From assembly GCF_905404315.1 (NCBI RefSeq), contig NC_066286.1, forward strand, positions 9,741,501-9,805,500: a DNA stretch of 64,000 bases, given 5' to 3'. The stretch is from Leptidea sinapis. Taxonomy: Eukaryota > Arthropoda > Insecta > Lepidoptera > Pieridae. The translations under genes and the position numbers were made by a program. This document shows, one piece after another, positions 11,288 through 23,487 of the stretch. The notes under the pieces are model-generated. The model saw only the letters and a list, made by a program, of their open reading frames with translations, was not told the DNA's origin and made no database searches. Every line of letters begins with the position of its first letter. Within the stretch, counting starts at the first letter, position 1.

Positions 11288-11883
11288 TTTTACAAAATAC
11301 TTTTTAAATTATGAAAATCGAATCCCTTCAAAAGATAACGAATTTAAAAATGTCAACCTAAACAAACAATGCGCTAATAAAATAATAAGTGAAATAGAAC
11401 TTTTATGTTAACAAAAATAAATCTATACTTCGACTTAGTGGACTTTCCACTTCCACGGTATCTACGCGAGTGAAACCGGGGGGCATTGCTAGATGTATTC
11501 TACTATAATTAAATTACAATAATTCACAAATGATGATACAATGTAATAAATAATAAAGCTTAAGATTAATAACTTCGTGTGATACTCGTACAATTATAGC
11601 ACAAGTTGATTGATTGTTTAATTACTCATAACAAAACATACGAACCTCTCATATGCAGAAATAAGACCATAATATTTTAAATAACACCGCAAACTTTCCG
11701 TCACTGTTTAACCGCAAACAACAATAACATAATAATATTATTAAATGACCTCGGGGCTACTGCATAAGTCCATACTGTTTGACCTAATTATAGTTGTGAT
11801 TATAAACATGTGACGATTCACAGAAACACGAGTGACTGGAATAAATTCAAGTTATTTCACAATAACATAACCGTTTATGTTTT
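11288..11883. other. No gene seen
   Basis: AT-rich unique sequence between Helitron-like and RTE-like pieces. Confidence 0.6.
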
Positions 11884-12136
11884 ACGCTATGCTCGGAGTT
11901 TCCCTGCGAGATCGAATCAGAAATAAGGAGATCCGCAGGAGAAACAAAGTTCCCTACATAGTCCAAATAATTGCGAAACTGAAGTGGCAGTGGGCAGGGC
12001 ACATAGCTTGACGGACAGATGGCCGTTCGGGCAGCAAAGTCCTCGAAAGGCGTCCACGTACCGGAAGACGCAGTAGGTGGTAGGCCCCATCTTTGGGGCC
12101 TTTGTCCAGCAGCGGACCTCTTCTAACTGATGATGA
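11884..12136 (+). pseudogene. RTE-like LINE 3' end fragment
   Basis: GVSLRDRIRNKEIRRR and LKWQWAGHIA can be read, then stops and deletions. It ends in TGATGATGA. It is clearly the same family as 37.2 kb but more damaged, with about 45 bp missing before the 3' end. Confidence 0.8.
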
Positions 12137-14151
12137 ATAGGCGGGATTGGTTTACTCTCTAGTCGACTTGAGCTGAACGAGCCTTACATAACCAAGCATG
12201 ACAGCTCAGTCTCATTCAATACCTACAATATAAATTGCTCACTGCGCTTAAAAAAACTCCCGATCTTAAATATGCGCAGGAGTTTCTCTTTTAAATAATA
12301 TAAGATGTAAGTATCATTAAGTTAGCCCATTGATATTACGTTGTTAAATGATCCAAGTCGGTCAGAAGTATCACAAGATGAATGAATTGTATGACCTATA
12401 TAAATTTGAAGGAAAGGTGAGAAGTACCGTATATCCTCTTTTATAGGACATATTAATGCCCCATAGTTCCGTCCGTGTATCGCGAAAGAAACAATTTCTT
12501 ATTGCCATACAGAAATGTACGAAATAGCCAACATTTTTCTTACTAATGACTCGACCGTATAAGATGAGTATGGCGTTAGTGTTAGCGAGTTGTTTTTTTA
12601 TTTTTAAAATAATGTAAAATCTATGCGTTTTCAAATGACACCCGAAAAAGAACTCCTTAATAAAATTATTAATTTTGGGAATGCTTAAGAAATATTTATT
12701 TAGTATCTATTATTTAGTATCTATCGAGAAAGTTCCTTAAAAATTGGAAAAAAAAGTACTACGATACTCCGGCGAGTGTGATGAAGATACTCATGAAAGA
12801 AGCGAAATAAATTATTCCAAAAGAATGTGGGCGGCGGTGATCACTTATTACCAGGTGACCCGTACGCTCGTTTGTCCTCCTTTCTCATTAAAAAAATCTA
12901 AATATTTAAAATGTTATCGGAATGTGCAATGTAATAAATACAAAGTTTATGGCATGGCATGGCATTTATGCAGATTCATGCATTATTTTTGCATTCTACA
13001 AAATATATTTAATTTAACCCAACTCTATGGACTGATATTTTGAATGCCAAAAGTTTTCTTCCTACCGAATGAAATGCAATTCTTTATATATTTTTTAAAC
13101 CGTGACTATTAAAATTATTTGTGAATAGATATAGAATAAATAAAAATTCTCACAAGCTTCAGTATATTAAACCAGTAAACCAAAAGATAAAGAAACAAAA
13201 TAATCGCTAACAGTGACATCACACCCTTCTTACATCCCTACTAAGGGTGGTAGTAAGTCGCCAGTCATGCCACTCGATCACATCTCACCTAACGGGCTGT
13301 CTACGTTAACACCGTCATTTTTTTCTGCGCACTTCTTTGTATGGCCCAAGTGAAAATTGAATGTCACTTTTGATTTTTTAAATGTCATTCTTAAACGGAT
13401 AAGCGTCACTTGATAGAAAGTGATCTCCTCCGCTCTTTATAACATAAGCTGACATGCATTTTTTATGATTTTTTTAGATTTACCTACAGATTACATTTCG
13501 ATTATTACTAATGAATTTAGTAATTTTTTATAACTAAAATATACTTCAAAGTTAGTAATAGAATAGTTACTAAAACATCATAGATAATACAAAAATAATT
13601 TTTAAATCGACTGCTACAGATAATTTTTACGGCTGACCGCATTTTGACAGCTTGTCGTATTTTACACAGATAAAGTTTTAAAATTAAATATTTTTACTTT
13701 TATATTTTTGTCTGTTAAATGACCTTTTTTGTGGTATATCGTGTAGCTTGTCTTACTCTGTGTATATTAAACGAAAAAATATCTGCTACCGTTGAATGGT
13801 AAGCAAACATAATATGTCTGCTTGGCACCTCACATTCTATATTGTATAGTGAGGGAACTAGCACTAAGAGTTTCTTATCATAAGGGTTAGATCTTTGGAA
13901 TCTTTTGGCCACACTATTTGGTACAAACACAGTGAAAATATCGTAAGTTGCGTGTCGTGAATCGATACATCTTTAAAAGTGTATTTTAGCAAAAAATTAT
14001 ACGACTAAAATTCATTCATTTAATTGATATAATTACCAATGCATTCCTTTTGATATTGCGAAAATACGGAAGGCATTACCTGTCCTATTTATAGAGCTGA
14101 TGATGTATTGTATATGTATTATTCAAAAAAGTGGATAAAATGTCTATTTTA
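12137..14151. other. No gene seen apart from a LINE end at 12826
   Basis: Two kilobases of AT-rich sequence. ORFs at 12371-12634, 12744-13043 and 13715-13930 show no motifs, and the second partly reads through the LINE end. Confidence 0.55.
12826..12896 (+). repeat. CR1/jockey-like LINE extreme 3' end
   Basis: GTGGGCGGCGGTGATCACTT and GTGACCCGTACGCTCGTTTG followed by an A-rich stretch match the last 70 bp of the family at 56.9 kb. Confidence 0.72.
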
Positions 14152-14355
14152 ATTAATATATATATATATAAGATATTTCCACGTATATAGTCACTCATCA
14201 CGATATCTCTGGAACCATTAGAGCTAAAAACTTGAAATTTGGTAGGAATATTCTTTTTACCGAGTAGAGGTCAGCTAAGAACGGATTTTCCAAAATTCCA
14301 TCCGCAAGAGTTTTTTTTATTTTGAACAGAACAACGTCTGTCGGGTCAGCTAGTT
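14152..14355 (+). mobile_element. Helitron-like element
   Basis: ATATATATATATAAGATATT at the 5' side. The 3' end AACAACGTCTGTCGGGTCAGCTAG-type matches the 4.68-kb end. Short, with no ORF of meaning. Confidence 0.6.
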
Positions 14356-14628
14356 TTATGAATATATCATATGCTCGCTCCGATAGCTTGTACCACACAA
14401 ATAAGATTTGCAGCGTAAATTATTTCTTTATACAGTGAACGTAAATATCTCTTGTAATTTCACGATAAGCTGCCGTGTGTTGTTCGGAGATAACGAGGTT
14501 TTCGGAATAACGTTAATTTATTACGAGATTACAAGTCAGCAATATGTAAATAACTATTACGACAAAAACGTATATTTGGAGACCTGTCAGTGATTGATAA
14601 AACTGGACAAGACTACAAGACTTTTTGC

Positions 14629-14925
14629 AGTGGGAGGCTCCTTTGCATAGGATGTGCCTAGATTATGGGTAGGTACCACAACGGCGCTTATTTCTGCCGT
14701 GAAGCAGTCATGTGTTTGCATTATTGTGTTTCGGTCTAAAGGGCGCTGTAGCTAGTGAAATTACTGGGCAAATGAGACTTGACATCTTATGTCTCAAGGT
14801 GAGCGCTGTTGTGTTGCCGATCAGAATTTTTGGGTTTTTCATGAATTCTGAGTGGCACATCATTGTAATGAGCAGATCGTATCAATAACTATCAGCTGAA
14901 CGTCCTGCTCGTCTAATCCCTTGTA
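14629..14925 (+). repeat. Three-hairpin retroposon, copy 3
   Basis: GTGGGAGGCTCCTTTGCATA to CGTCTAATCCCTTG. All three inverted-repeat pairs are present with scattered changes. The poly(A) has been lost. Confidence 0.75.
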
Positions 14926-15218
14926 ATCCTAGCGTGGAAAACATAATAGATGTTGACATGGACAAGATACTCGACCAAGTGGTAAGAATTCGCTGAGAGA
15001 GGGAGAGAAGCAAGAAATCTAAGTTTTCGAGAGAATCTCTTCATATACAGAAGAGACAGGAAGCCCAGACAAGGCAAAGAAAACCCAATAGTAACTTCAT
15101 CAGAGTAAGTAGCAAAGAATAAATTCTCTAATAAATGCTCTAACACGCGCTCCATAGAGGAAGCAATATAACTAAATTTGGGTTTAAAAGACTTTGTATA
15201 ACAACAGGGCGAAGCCAT
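14913..15218 (-). other. Unassigned 101-codon open frame
   Basis: The frame includes SYIASSMERVLEHLLENLFF and GFSLPCLGFLSLLYMKRFSR and is open through about 300 bp. I recognise no domain. Its 3' end overlaps a retroposon copy. It may be a decayed transposon gene or chance. Confidence 0.2.
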
Positions 15219-15387
15219 CTGATGAAGCTTATCAGGTAAAACGAGAAAGTCTTTTTTACAGGTTAGAGTTTATCCTGAAAGTTGGTGACTGCCATGCATG
15301 AGCTACCGCATTAACCACAAAACAATAAAGAGGATTCCAGAACCACTTTGACGTATTTAGTTGCGAAACAAAAGACGTCCACCATTT

Positions 15388-16012
15388 GTTTTTTTTACTG
15401 TAAAGGCATTTATTTTCTCAAAATTGATTCCTTTAGAATTCTTTTTGATGTCATTTCTAATATACTAGATACTATTACCGCTTCGGAAACAAATGGCGCT
15501 CTGAAAGAGAAGAAGCGGCGCAAGAAACTCTCCCAGCATTATTTTTTTGCGCTCCATGCAATAAAAACATACAATATTGTACAGTCATTTCTATCGCTAT
15601 AAAATAATCATAATCTAGTCCCAGGCTGTCCGATTACTTAGATAGCTGTAGAGTAATAGAATTTACGACAGAGCCATTTTTATTTAAAACATTTAAATAT
15701 ATTTATAGATAATGCCTGAACAGTGGCTGGGACTTAAAAGTGTATACATTTACCCTTAAAGCTATTATGTATCTCATGAAGCCTACTACGAGTAGGATTA
15801 GTTACAAGCAATCCCTTACTTCTAGTGTTATAATAATGAAAATCACTATTAAGAGCAAAAAGGTGACGATTTTTGTGATAGTATATTAAATTTTCATAAA
15901 TGTACTGACAATGTACATATAATATGACTAAACATTCAGTAAGGAATCGTAACTCCTTTAAAAAATGATCCTCTTCAAGGAAAGGAATTGAGATTTTTCT
16001 ACTCATCACAGA
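15388..16012 (-). pseudogene. CR1/Zenon-like LINE tail
   Basis: The minus-strand frame (15734-16009) ends FALNSDFHYYNTRSKGLLVT and SRLHEIHNSFKGKCIHF. It is followed by the family's 3' region with GCGCAAGAAACTCTCCCAGC. The YNTR-K-LVT-RL-I-SFKG-FYNK pattern is typical of CR1/jockey C-termini. Other copies lie at 21.9 and 36.3 kb. Confidence 0.82.
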
Positions 16013-16811
16013 GTAGTCAAGTTACGCGATAGATTTTATCTGGTAGTCATTAAATGGAGGGACTGCTAAGTAAAGTGAATACTAAGGTGTTTATGAAGTT
16101 ACTTATTGTGAAACTAAATATTATTTATTATAATATTATAAAGGAGATTACATGTAATAGTAGATTGTTAACCGAGGGTCGAAGAATCAATTTCCGAGGT
16201 ATTTAGACTCTAGCGTCTAGTCCGAGTAGGAATTGATTTTTTTACCCGTGTTAAACACTCTACTTTTCATTTCGAATATGAGTAAAATAAAACTAGTTGT
16301 TTATCTAAGCACAGATTAGTATCCCGCCAATTTATGTCGACTTTTTAAATTTCAAATATGGAACTTACTGCGTAATTGTTGCGGTTTATTCCGCTCAACG
16401 AAGTTTGCGCTAAGTTCACACTGGCTGTTTAGAAAGTCACATGGCTGCAGCATTTTTTTAATAGTTTTTCTTTTGCATAAAACTCTTCACAGCAGTTCTA
16501 TTTTTAAAGTTCATTCCGGCCCTTAGGTGGGAAGTAATTTGTATGAGTTTTTCCCTCTCTGTGGAGGGAAGCAGCATTTTCTACCCAATAATCATATTAA
16601 AACAACATTACTTTCCGAGTATGAGAAATGAAGAATTTATACCTTATCTGTCTTATTAATAAACACAATATATAGTTACTCCAAGTTTAAAATTACTTCT
16701 TCCAAAGTCAATCTTCAAATCAATAAGCAAATATTGATGTTACACTACTCCTTGCCGCAAATTTGTCGTTGTTTTTCTCATCAAGTATTTAGGGCAAAGG
16801 GTTAACGATAC
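16013..16811. other. No gene seen
   Basis: AT-rich sequence between two CR1-like tails. No frame or repeat recognised. Confidence 0.6.
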
Positions 16812-17031
16812 CACAGGTTAGGAATGCGGCGACCATCCTCAGGCTATTAATAAAAAGTTTAATTGTACGATATCACATCGAAACAATATATTTTATGAAA
16901 AAAAAACACGCTGAGTTTGTTGCGCCCGTTATTCTCAAGTATGAGGCATGCTTTTTTGAATGAGTGGTAGTTTTTGACCTTTATTAAATAATATCGGATG
17001 TGATTTTGAATAAAAATATTTGAATTTGAAA
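16812..17031 (+). repeat. CR1/Zenon-like LINE 3' end, second subfamily
   Basis: GATACCACAGGTTAGGAATG, CTGAGTTTGTTGCGCCCGTT and TGAATAAAAATATTTGAATT match 57.2-57.4 kb. No coding block is intact. Confidence 0.72.
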
Positions 17032-17617
17032 GGAACCTCCCACTAGAAGACCAATTAATCCGAAAGGAACATAGTAAAACACCAAGCCTCTAAAAACCAT
17101 AAAAAATATGGTGATTGTAGTTTCGTTTAGATTTTATTTTCGGTCACATAGTCAAGTTGCCGCCTTAAAATAACACGTCTTGATTATCTGTGGACTTCAC
17201 GTGAAAAGGGTTTGGAAACAATGAGGTTTACACAAGATATTTTCCGTATGCTGACATTTGACATTTTGTGTTTCAATATGATAATATGGTGCTACATTTG
17301 CTCAACATATAACAGGGTAACTAGACTTGACTTTGCTGGAATTTAATTATTAAAATGACACAATATAATGTAATAATGATTAAGAGCTGATTTCACTATT
17401 GTGAAGTAGGACGCGATTAGAGCACTTTGAAATAAGTTTAAGCGTTTAAACGAGATTAAAGATTCAATTCGCATTTTACAAACGCAACATATACGAAGTT
17501 ATAGGCTAAACGCATCTTAATGCTAACCATCGAATTGCAAGCGATTAACTGGGAGCTACATTTGATCCTGTTCACGAAAACTGCGTTTACATGTCTTAAA
17601 CGAGAATGTAGACAATT
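17032..17617. other. No gene seen
   Basis: AT-rich sequence between a LINE end and a tRNA-like repeat. Confidence 0.6.
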
Positions 17618-17893
17618 TGTTATTTTTTTAAAGTGATAACCCTCACTTCTGGGATTAATACACAAATAAAATTTGAAAACAAAATTTATGAACAATGCGA
17701 GACTCGAACCCGCGACCTCTCGCGTTCCGTGCGAGCGCTCTTCCAACTGAGCCAAGCGTTTGCGTGACGTATCGTTGATAAATCTTGCTCGTTGCTTTGT
17801 TTAACACTCAGGTTGTGGCTTCATCTACAGGATCCACTTTACAGTTGATAATCGGCTCAACCCCAATATTTGAGAAAACATAACATTTAACAG
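17618..17893 (-). repeat. tRNA-like dispersed repeat, copy 2
   Basis: The tRNA-like part at 17690-17760 (minus) has perfect CTCGC/GCGAG and GGGTTCGAGT arms. The shared flank GTTGTGGCTTCATCTACAGG lies upstream and TAACCCTCACTTCTGGGATT downstream. The frame MAQLEERSHG over it is a passive reading. Confidence 0.72.
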
Positions 17894-18279
17894 GATTTAT
17901 GAACGTGACGTCACTCGAAAATTTAATTTGTGTTCAAATTGTTTGCAAAGGCATTGGTATTGTTTTTGCAATGAATATTATTGATAACAGTTTGAGAGTC
18001 TTACACTGAACTGTTGATAACAAACTTATGACGCAAGAAATTTAAGAGAAAAATGAACTTATTGATAAAGTTTTCTACGTCATTGTTCAACTTAAACTTC
18101 AGTTCAATTTAAATGAGTTTTTTCGCAAAACTTTAACAATTCAAAGTAAATGCAGTTCGGAATTGTATTCTTTCGATTCATTCCGTCTAGACCGTGATTG
18201 ATCGTTTTTAAATGTTGTTTACAGAATTAAATATCTCTCTCGTACAAATTAATACCTAGCTAATACTACACACATATAT
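17894..18279. other. No gene seen
   Basis: Unique-looking sequence between a tRNA-like repeat and the LINE remnant at 18.3 kb. Confidence 0.6.
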
Positions 18280-18890
18280 ACACGTTATCACGCCTCTTTT
18301 TCGTAGGGGTAGGCAGAGACCACATCTTTCCGCTTGCTACGATCCTTACATATTTATTGTGTCCACTTTCATTATCCCCTTCATTCATCCTCTTCGGTTT
18401 AGGGTACTCTTGACCTGGCCTTTTTTCAAGACGTCCCTTATTTGTCTCGAAACGTCCGCCTAGGTCTATCCCTTCCAACACTTTCATTCACACTCGCCTT
18501 ATACACTTTTTTCATCAATCGTTCTTCATTCATTCTCTCGACATGGCCAAACCATCTCAGCATACCTTTCTCAATTTTTGTCACTACATCTTTTTTCAGA
18601 CTACAGCGTTTTCTTATCTTACTATTTCTTATACTGTCACTCAGTTTAACTACTAACATATTTCTTAACGATCTCATCTCAACTGCTTTTATTTTTTCAT
18701 GTTTCTTCTGCCATACCCAACTTTCAATACCGAACATGAGTATCGGAACCAAATCACACCCAAACGAGCCTTGTTAGACACCTTCCGACTGCTCATAAAG
18801 GAGTGCAAAGCTCCATTCACCACATTTCCTGCTTTCACTCTTCTTTCAATATCACTTTCATATTTTCCAGCTAATCTTATACTTGTATTG
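18280..18890 (-). pseudogene. Non-LTR retrotransposon reverse transcriptase, C-terminal remnant
   Basis: Minus-strand reading gives RLAGKYESDIERRVKAGN, then after an indel near 18752 MFGIESWVWQKKHE, EMRSLRNMLVVKLSDSIRN, IEKGMLRWFGHVERMNEERL and finally SGHNKYVRIVASGKM. These blocks are the recurrent C-terminal signature of insect endonuclease-reverse transcriptases of RTE-like or related clades. The catalytic YxDD region is missing, so it is 5'-truncated. Frame changes at about 18752 and 18440 break it. Confidence 0.85.
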
Positions 18891-19199
18891 ATATTTTAAA
18901 TAGCAGCGAAGAGTCAACGGTTCTAACTATTGCGGCACCTTTCATAAAAAAATATATATTATTTTAAAAAACAAAAAAATGGTACGGAAATTAAAAACAA
19001 AAAGACGTGTGGCACTCGGGAACTGCCGCGGTAAAGCTATTGCATAGCATTTTTTATTAACTTATGCAATTATAATTATTTATTTATTTTATTTATGAGG
19101 TATTTTTTTTTATAAAATTAATTTTAATAAAAGCAAACGGGAAGTGAGTAAAATTTAACTTGCAAGATTTGATTACAGACACACAACGGTACAGGTAAA

Positions 19200-19455
19200 C
19201 TAAATAAAAATGCTTGTCATAATAATAAAAATTAAAAAAAAAACGTGATAAAAAAATAAAGAAATTAAAAAAAAATCAATTTGTACCCCGGGCTCGAACC
19301 TGGGACCTTCTGCAGAAAAAGCATACGTGATAACCGCTGTTCCACGGCAACTGTAATGACCGTGCCGAAATATCTATATACATCTAGTAAGTAAGTGTTA
19401 GGTTATTTTCGTTACGGAATTTCTGGATTCGGTCTCCACGCTCAAGGCCCGCGAT
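19200..19455 (-). repeat. tRNA-like SINE, same family as 57.7 kb
   Basis: ATGCTTGTCATAATAATAAA, GGGCTCGAACCTGGGACCTT, GATAACCGCTGTTCCACGGC and GGTCTCCACGCTCAAGGCCC appear in reverse order to the 57.7-kb copy. Confidence 0.68.
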
Positions 19456-20327
19456 AGAAGCTATGCAATAGCTTAAAAAATTTCAGAGGGACAAAGCCAC
19501 GGACGTACACTAGCTAATTACTCTGAGTAAGTACAAGTTTAGCAACGTTAGAACGATCCCGTCAGATTAGCTCGGACAGCAATGCTGAAATATGCACGAA
19601 AATAAAAACATATCACGACCCTACCACAACAAAACCACAGTACAGCGCTAAAATTATAATGTCGATGCACCATTTCCAACTCGACCTTCTTTTAACCCAC
19701 TTTAAAATATACCTTAAATTTAACTGCATAAGAATCGATTTTCTATAATCAAAATCCCGTGTTACGCTTTATTAGAAGCAATGAACATCGCCATTGAATG
19801 AGATATGCAAGCCGAAAAGATGTAACTACTGTATTAGTTTAATTGAATTTCGAATCTTTTATTGTAAAGAATAGGGTCTAAATTAGCGTTTTTGTAATAA
19901 TTATAATGCATCAGCCGATGAAGTCTGGATAATGCCCTTTGTTGATAGGTGGAATTTATAGAATTCCGATCCTAATTAAGTGAGGTCTAACGATCACATT
20001 CGCATACATCTCCCGGCTTTCCAATTCAACAACGCCGTAACTACAAATGTTAATGTTGTTTTAAAATATGCCTTGAAATCATGTATTAAGGTTACTTTTC
20101 GCTTGTAGCTTATGTAAAGTGTCATGACATTGCACCGATGCGAATGACTCCCGGACGACAACGACCAGACAAGGGCAGGACACATGTCGTCTACATTTGA
20201 ACTTGGAATTATTTACACACTAAGTGGAATAAAAAACGAAAATTAACGGAATTAGGGTGAAAACAGATTATGTTGACTACACTTTTTTACCAATAGACTT
20301 GGTTTTGAGCATACTTTTGATGCATAT
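19456..20327. other. No gene seen
   Basis: About 870 bp without recognisable frames; a 63-codon minus ORF at 19994-20185 has no motif. Confidence 0.6.
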
Positions 20328-20592
20328 ATTTTTTTTAATGAAAATAAGGCACGAGACGAGCAGAACGTTCTACTGATGGTAATTAATACGCCCTGCAAAT
20401 TACAATGGAGTGCCGCTCAGAATTCTTGAAAAAACTTCGGAAAAACTTCTGAGCGGCACTACAATTGCGCTCGTCACCTTGAGACATAATGTTAAGTCTC
20501 ATTTGCCCAGTAATTTCACTAACTACGGCGCCCTTCAGACCGAAACACAATAATGTTTACACATTACTGTTTCACGGCAGAAATAGGCACCA
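20328..20592 (-). repeat. Three-hairpin retroposon, copy 4 (truncated)
   Basis: From the T-tract through AAGGCACGAGACGAGCAG to AGAAATAGGCACC. The outer GGCGCC stem is lost at the truncated end. Confidence 0.72.
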
Positions 20593-20948
20593 AAATACTG
20601 AAAATAAACTTCCCATGGTGTTTTAAATAACGACACATAACGAAAATTTCATTTCTAGGACCGCTATCTTATTATATTATACAGCTCGTGCAAAATTAAA
20701 AGGGCATACATTGAAATTTTAGATTTAAAGCTCAACAATTTCCTAAGTGTTGGTAAATTCCTTAACATTTATATACGTGACATTTTGAACTACATGATTA
20801 AATGATTTTTCTTTCTTTCCTATGGTGATGAGGCGAGGTGTTGAAATATGGTAATACTGAGATACCACCTCTCATATATGGGCGGGATACGGGTGGATGA
20901 GTGTCCGCGAGGTCCAAAACCTTCTACTTTACTCTGGACGACAATTCA
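20593..20948. other. No gene seen
   Basis: Short spacer between two copies of the three-hairpin retroposon. Confidence 0.6.
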
Positions 20949-21241
20949 TTTTATTTTTATGAAAATAAGGGACAAGACGAAAAGACGAAGGAACTAGACT
21001 AGTTGGACGTTCAGCTGATGGTAATTGGTACGCCCTGCCCATTACAATGCTCTGGCACTACATCTGCGCTCGTCACCTTGAGACATAAGATGTTAAGTCT
21101 CATTTAACCCAGTAATTTTACTAGCTACGGCGCCCTCCAGACAGAAACACGATAATGTTTACACATTATTGTTTCACGGTAGAAATAGGCGCCGTTGTGG
21201 TACCAATAATCTAGCCGGCATCCTGTGCAAAGGAGCCACTG
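20949..21241 (-). repeat. Three-hairpin retroposon, copy 5
   Basis: AAGGGACAAGACG to GTGCAAAGGAGCCACTGG. The middle of the GCCGCTCAG hairpin is deleted. Confidence 0.74.
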
Positions 21242-21464
21242 GTGCAAGACGCTCTGTGCCTGTTCCGCCTCGATACGTCATGTCCTATTTTGACCCTCAA
21301 TACTCCAAACATCCCTCTTCAGAAACATATTTCTAAACCGTCAATCTTTTTCATGAGCCTGGTCTTTGTGGTTTTTGTGGAATTCCTGTTTCTCGGTCAT
21401 AATTGACTTGAACAAAAAAACATAGATACTCAGTAGAATGTAGTCAGACCGACGCCACTAACAG

Positions 21465-21745
21465 CTCGTGAAATCTAAAGAATATCTAAGCGATCGGACA
21501 GCCTGGCTAGTCCCAGTAACATTACGATCATTTTATAGCAGTAACAATGACAGTAGGTAATATTGTTTATTTTATTAAAAAGAGCGCAAAATAATGCTGC
21601 AAGAGTTTCTTGCGCCATTTCTTCTCTCTCAGATCGCCATTATTTTCGGAGCGGCGGTAATGTTTCAACTGATATCCAAAACAAGTCTAAAGGTATCAAT
21701 TTTGAGAAAAAAAAGGCTTTTTTGCCTTTTAAAAAAGATAAGACA
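21465..21745 (+). repeat. 3' region of the CR1/Zenon-like LINE
   Basis: GATCGGACAGCCTGGCTAGT, GAGAGTTTCTTGCGCC-like and CTGATATCCAAAACAAGTC then AAAAAAAAGGCTTTTTTGCC match the 3' part of the copies at 15.4, 21.9 and 36.6 kb, in inverted orientation to its neighbour. Confidence 0.7.
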
Positions 21746-21792
21746 TCGTGAAATCTTATGCTACTCAACTTATATTACTAATTAAGGCTCTT

Positions 21793-21882
21793 CAAATTCA
21801 AATTTTCAAATTCAAAATCACTTTATTCATGTAGGTCACAGAACTGACACTTATGAATGTCAAAAATAATATTTTTTCTTTT
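21793..21882 (-). repeat. LINE 3' tail (CACTTTATTCATGTAGGTC family)
   Basis: AAATTCAAAATCACTTTATTCATGTAGG-type sequence and TGACACTTATGAATGTCAAA also open the copy at 32.15 kb. Only the 3' UTR end is kept. Confidence 0.55.
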
Positions 21883-21884
21883 TG

Positions 21885-22443
21885 GCAAAAAGCATTTATT
21901 TAATTACTTTCTCAAAATTGATTCCTCTACAATTCTTTTTGATGTCATTTCTAATAACTACTAGATACTAATACCGCTTCGGAAACAAATGGCGCTCTGA
22001 GAGAGAAGAAGCGGCGCAAGAAACTCTCCCAGCATTCTTTCTTTGCGCTCTTTTCAATAACGATAGAATAGCGATAGAAATGATCGTACTATATTGTACA
22101 ATCATTTCTATCGCTATATAATAATCCCAATCTAGTCCCAGGCTGTACGATCATTTAGATATTCAGCAGTGGAGTAATAGGATTTACGACAGAGCCATTT
22201 TTTTATAAAACATTTAAATTTATTTATAGATAATGCCTGAACAGTGTCTGGGACTTTATTATAGAAGTGTATACATTTACCCTTAAAGCTATTATGTATC
22301 TTATGAAGCCTACTAGAATTAGTTACAAGCAATCCCTTATTTCTAGTGATATAATAATGAAAATCACTATTAAGTGCAAAAAGGTGACGATTTTTGTGAA
22401 CGTATATTAAATTTTCATAAATGTACTGACAATGAACAGTTAT
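21885..22443 (-). pseudogene. CR1/Zenon-like LINE tail
   Basis: The minus-strand frame (22132-22332) reads MLVTNSSRLHKIHNSFKGKC then IHFYNKVPDTVQALSINKFK. The 3' region with GAAGCGGCGCAAGAAACTC follows. It is flanked on each side by inverted (plus) copies of the same 3' region. Confidence 0.82.
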
Positions 22444-22509
22444 AATATTTATTTCTTTAAATTTTTCTTTGAGAGACTCTCCTTTCCTTTAGACCTTTCT
22501 ACATTTCTT

Positions 22510-22735
22510 ATTAAATTTAAAGAATATCTAAGCGATGGGACAAACTTGGGCAAGATTATGATTATATAATAGCAAAAACAATGACGGTAGAATATTGTAT
22601 ATTTTATTAAAAAGATCGCAAAAAAATTCACCATTTCTTTTCTCTCAGATCGCCATTTATCTTCGAAGCGGCGGTAGTGTTGAACTGACATTGATGTCAA
22701 ACCAACAGATAAGACACAAAATATATCAAGGGCAC
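22510..22735 (+). repeat. 3' region of the CR1/Zenon-like LINE, diverged
   Basis: GAATATCTAAGCGATGGGAC, TTTTATTAAAAAGATCGCAA and CTCTCAGATCGCCATTTATC match the family's 3' region. The 173-codon minus-strand ORF over this stretch is antisense repeat. Confidence 0.6.
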
Positions 22736-22792
22736 TTATGCTACTCAACTTAAATATCAACTCAACTAAAATCTTTAAACCTGTATAATCTA

Positions 22793-23131
22793 CATATATA
22801 AAAATTAATTGCTGTTCGTTAGTCTCGCTAAACCTCGACTGTACCGATTTGGCTAATTTTGGTCTTGAATTATTTGTGGAAGTCAAGAGAAGGTTTAAAA
22901 GGTGGATAAATATGAAAATGTACAAAATTAAAAAAAAAACAATATTTTTTTTTCCTTTGAAGTGTCCCACCTCGTTCAGAAATCAACTTTGAATAACTGA
23001 TTAGAATCTTTATATCTGTCTAACTTTCTCAAGAGGTAAAAAAACAAACTTAATTTTAGCTACCTATAGTTGGTAGATTAACTACAGTTGTTAACTATAA
23101 TGGCAATACAAAGTTTGCTGGGTCAGCTAGT
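22793..23131 (+). mobile_element. Helitron-like element, complete ends
   Basis: 5' TCTACATATATAAAAATTAA, then TGCTGTTCGTTAGTCTCGCT, and 3' end TTTGCTGGGTCAGCTAGT. 339 bp, one of the cleanest copies. Confidence 0.68.
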
Positions 23132-23487
23132 ATATTATATAATCTGAATCTTTGAAACGGCTCCAATGATTTTCATAAAATTTAGTATACAGGGGATTGC
23201 GGGGGCGATAAATTGATCTAGCTAGGTTTCAATTAAAAAAAAAACTTTATCCGTGTTTTACTGAGAAACAGCTACAATAACATTAGAATTCAAAGGTGAA
23301 TGACTATTATATTTCAGATGGGACATTGGGTGATCCGGAAAGCAGAAGACCCCGATTCGATTAGTTTTTAGATCCATATTAGTTTTTTTTTGTTCAAGTT
23401 TTGTACATTCTTAAAAATACGAGCAAGGCTCGGTCGTCCGGATATTTACTAATTAAAGCTCGTCAAATCTAAAGATGACTCAAAATA
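23132..23487. other. No gene seen
   Basis: Follows a complete Helitron-like element; possibly includes decayed pieces of one near 23150-23200. Confidence 0.5.

Noticed and set aside
12371..13043. Two ORFs of 87 and 99 codons
   Set aside because: No motif; the second overlaps a LINE 3' end and neither has splice or codon-use support.
17456..17755. 99-codon ORF beginning MAQLEERSHGTREV
   Set aside because: Its start is the tRNA-like repeat read through; the remainder is AT-rich without motif.
22449..22970. 173-codon minus-strand ORF, the longest in the window
   Set aside because: It reads antisense through a CR1-like 3' region and a Helitron-like element, is rich in runs of I, F and K, and has no domain.
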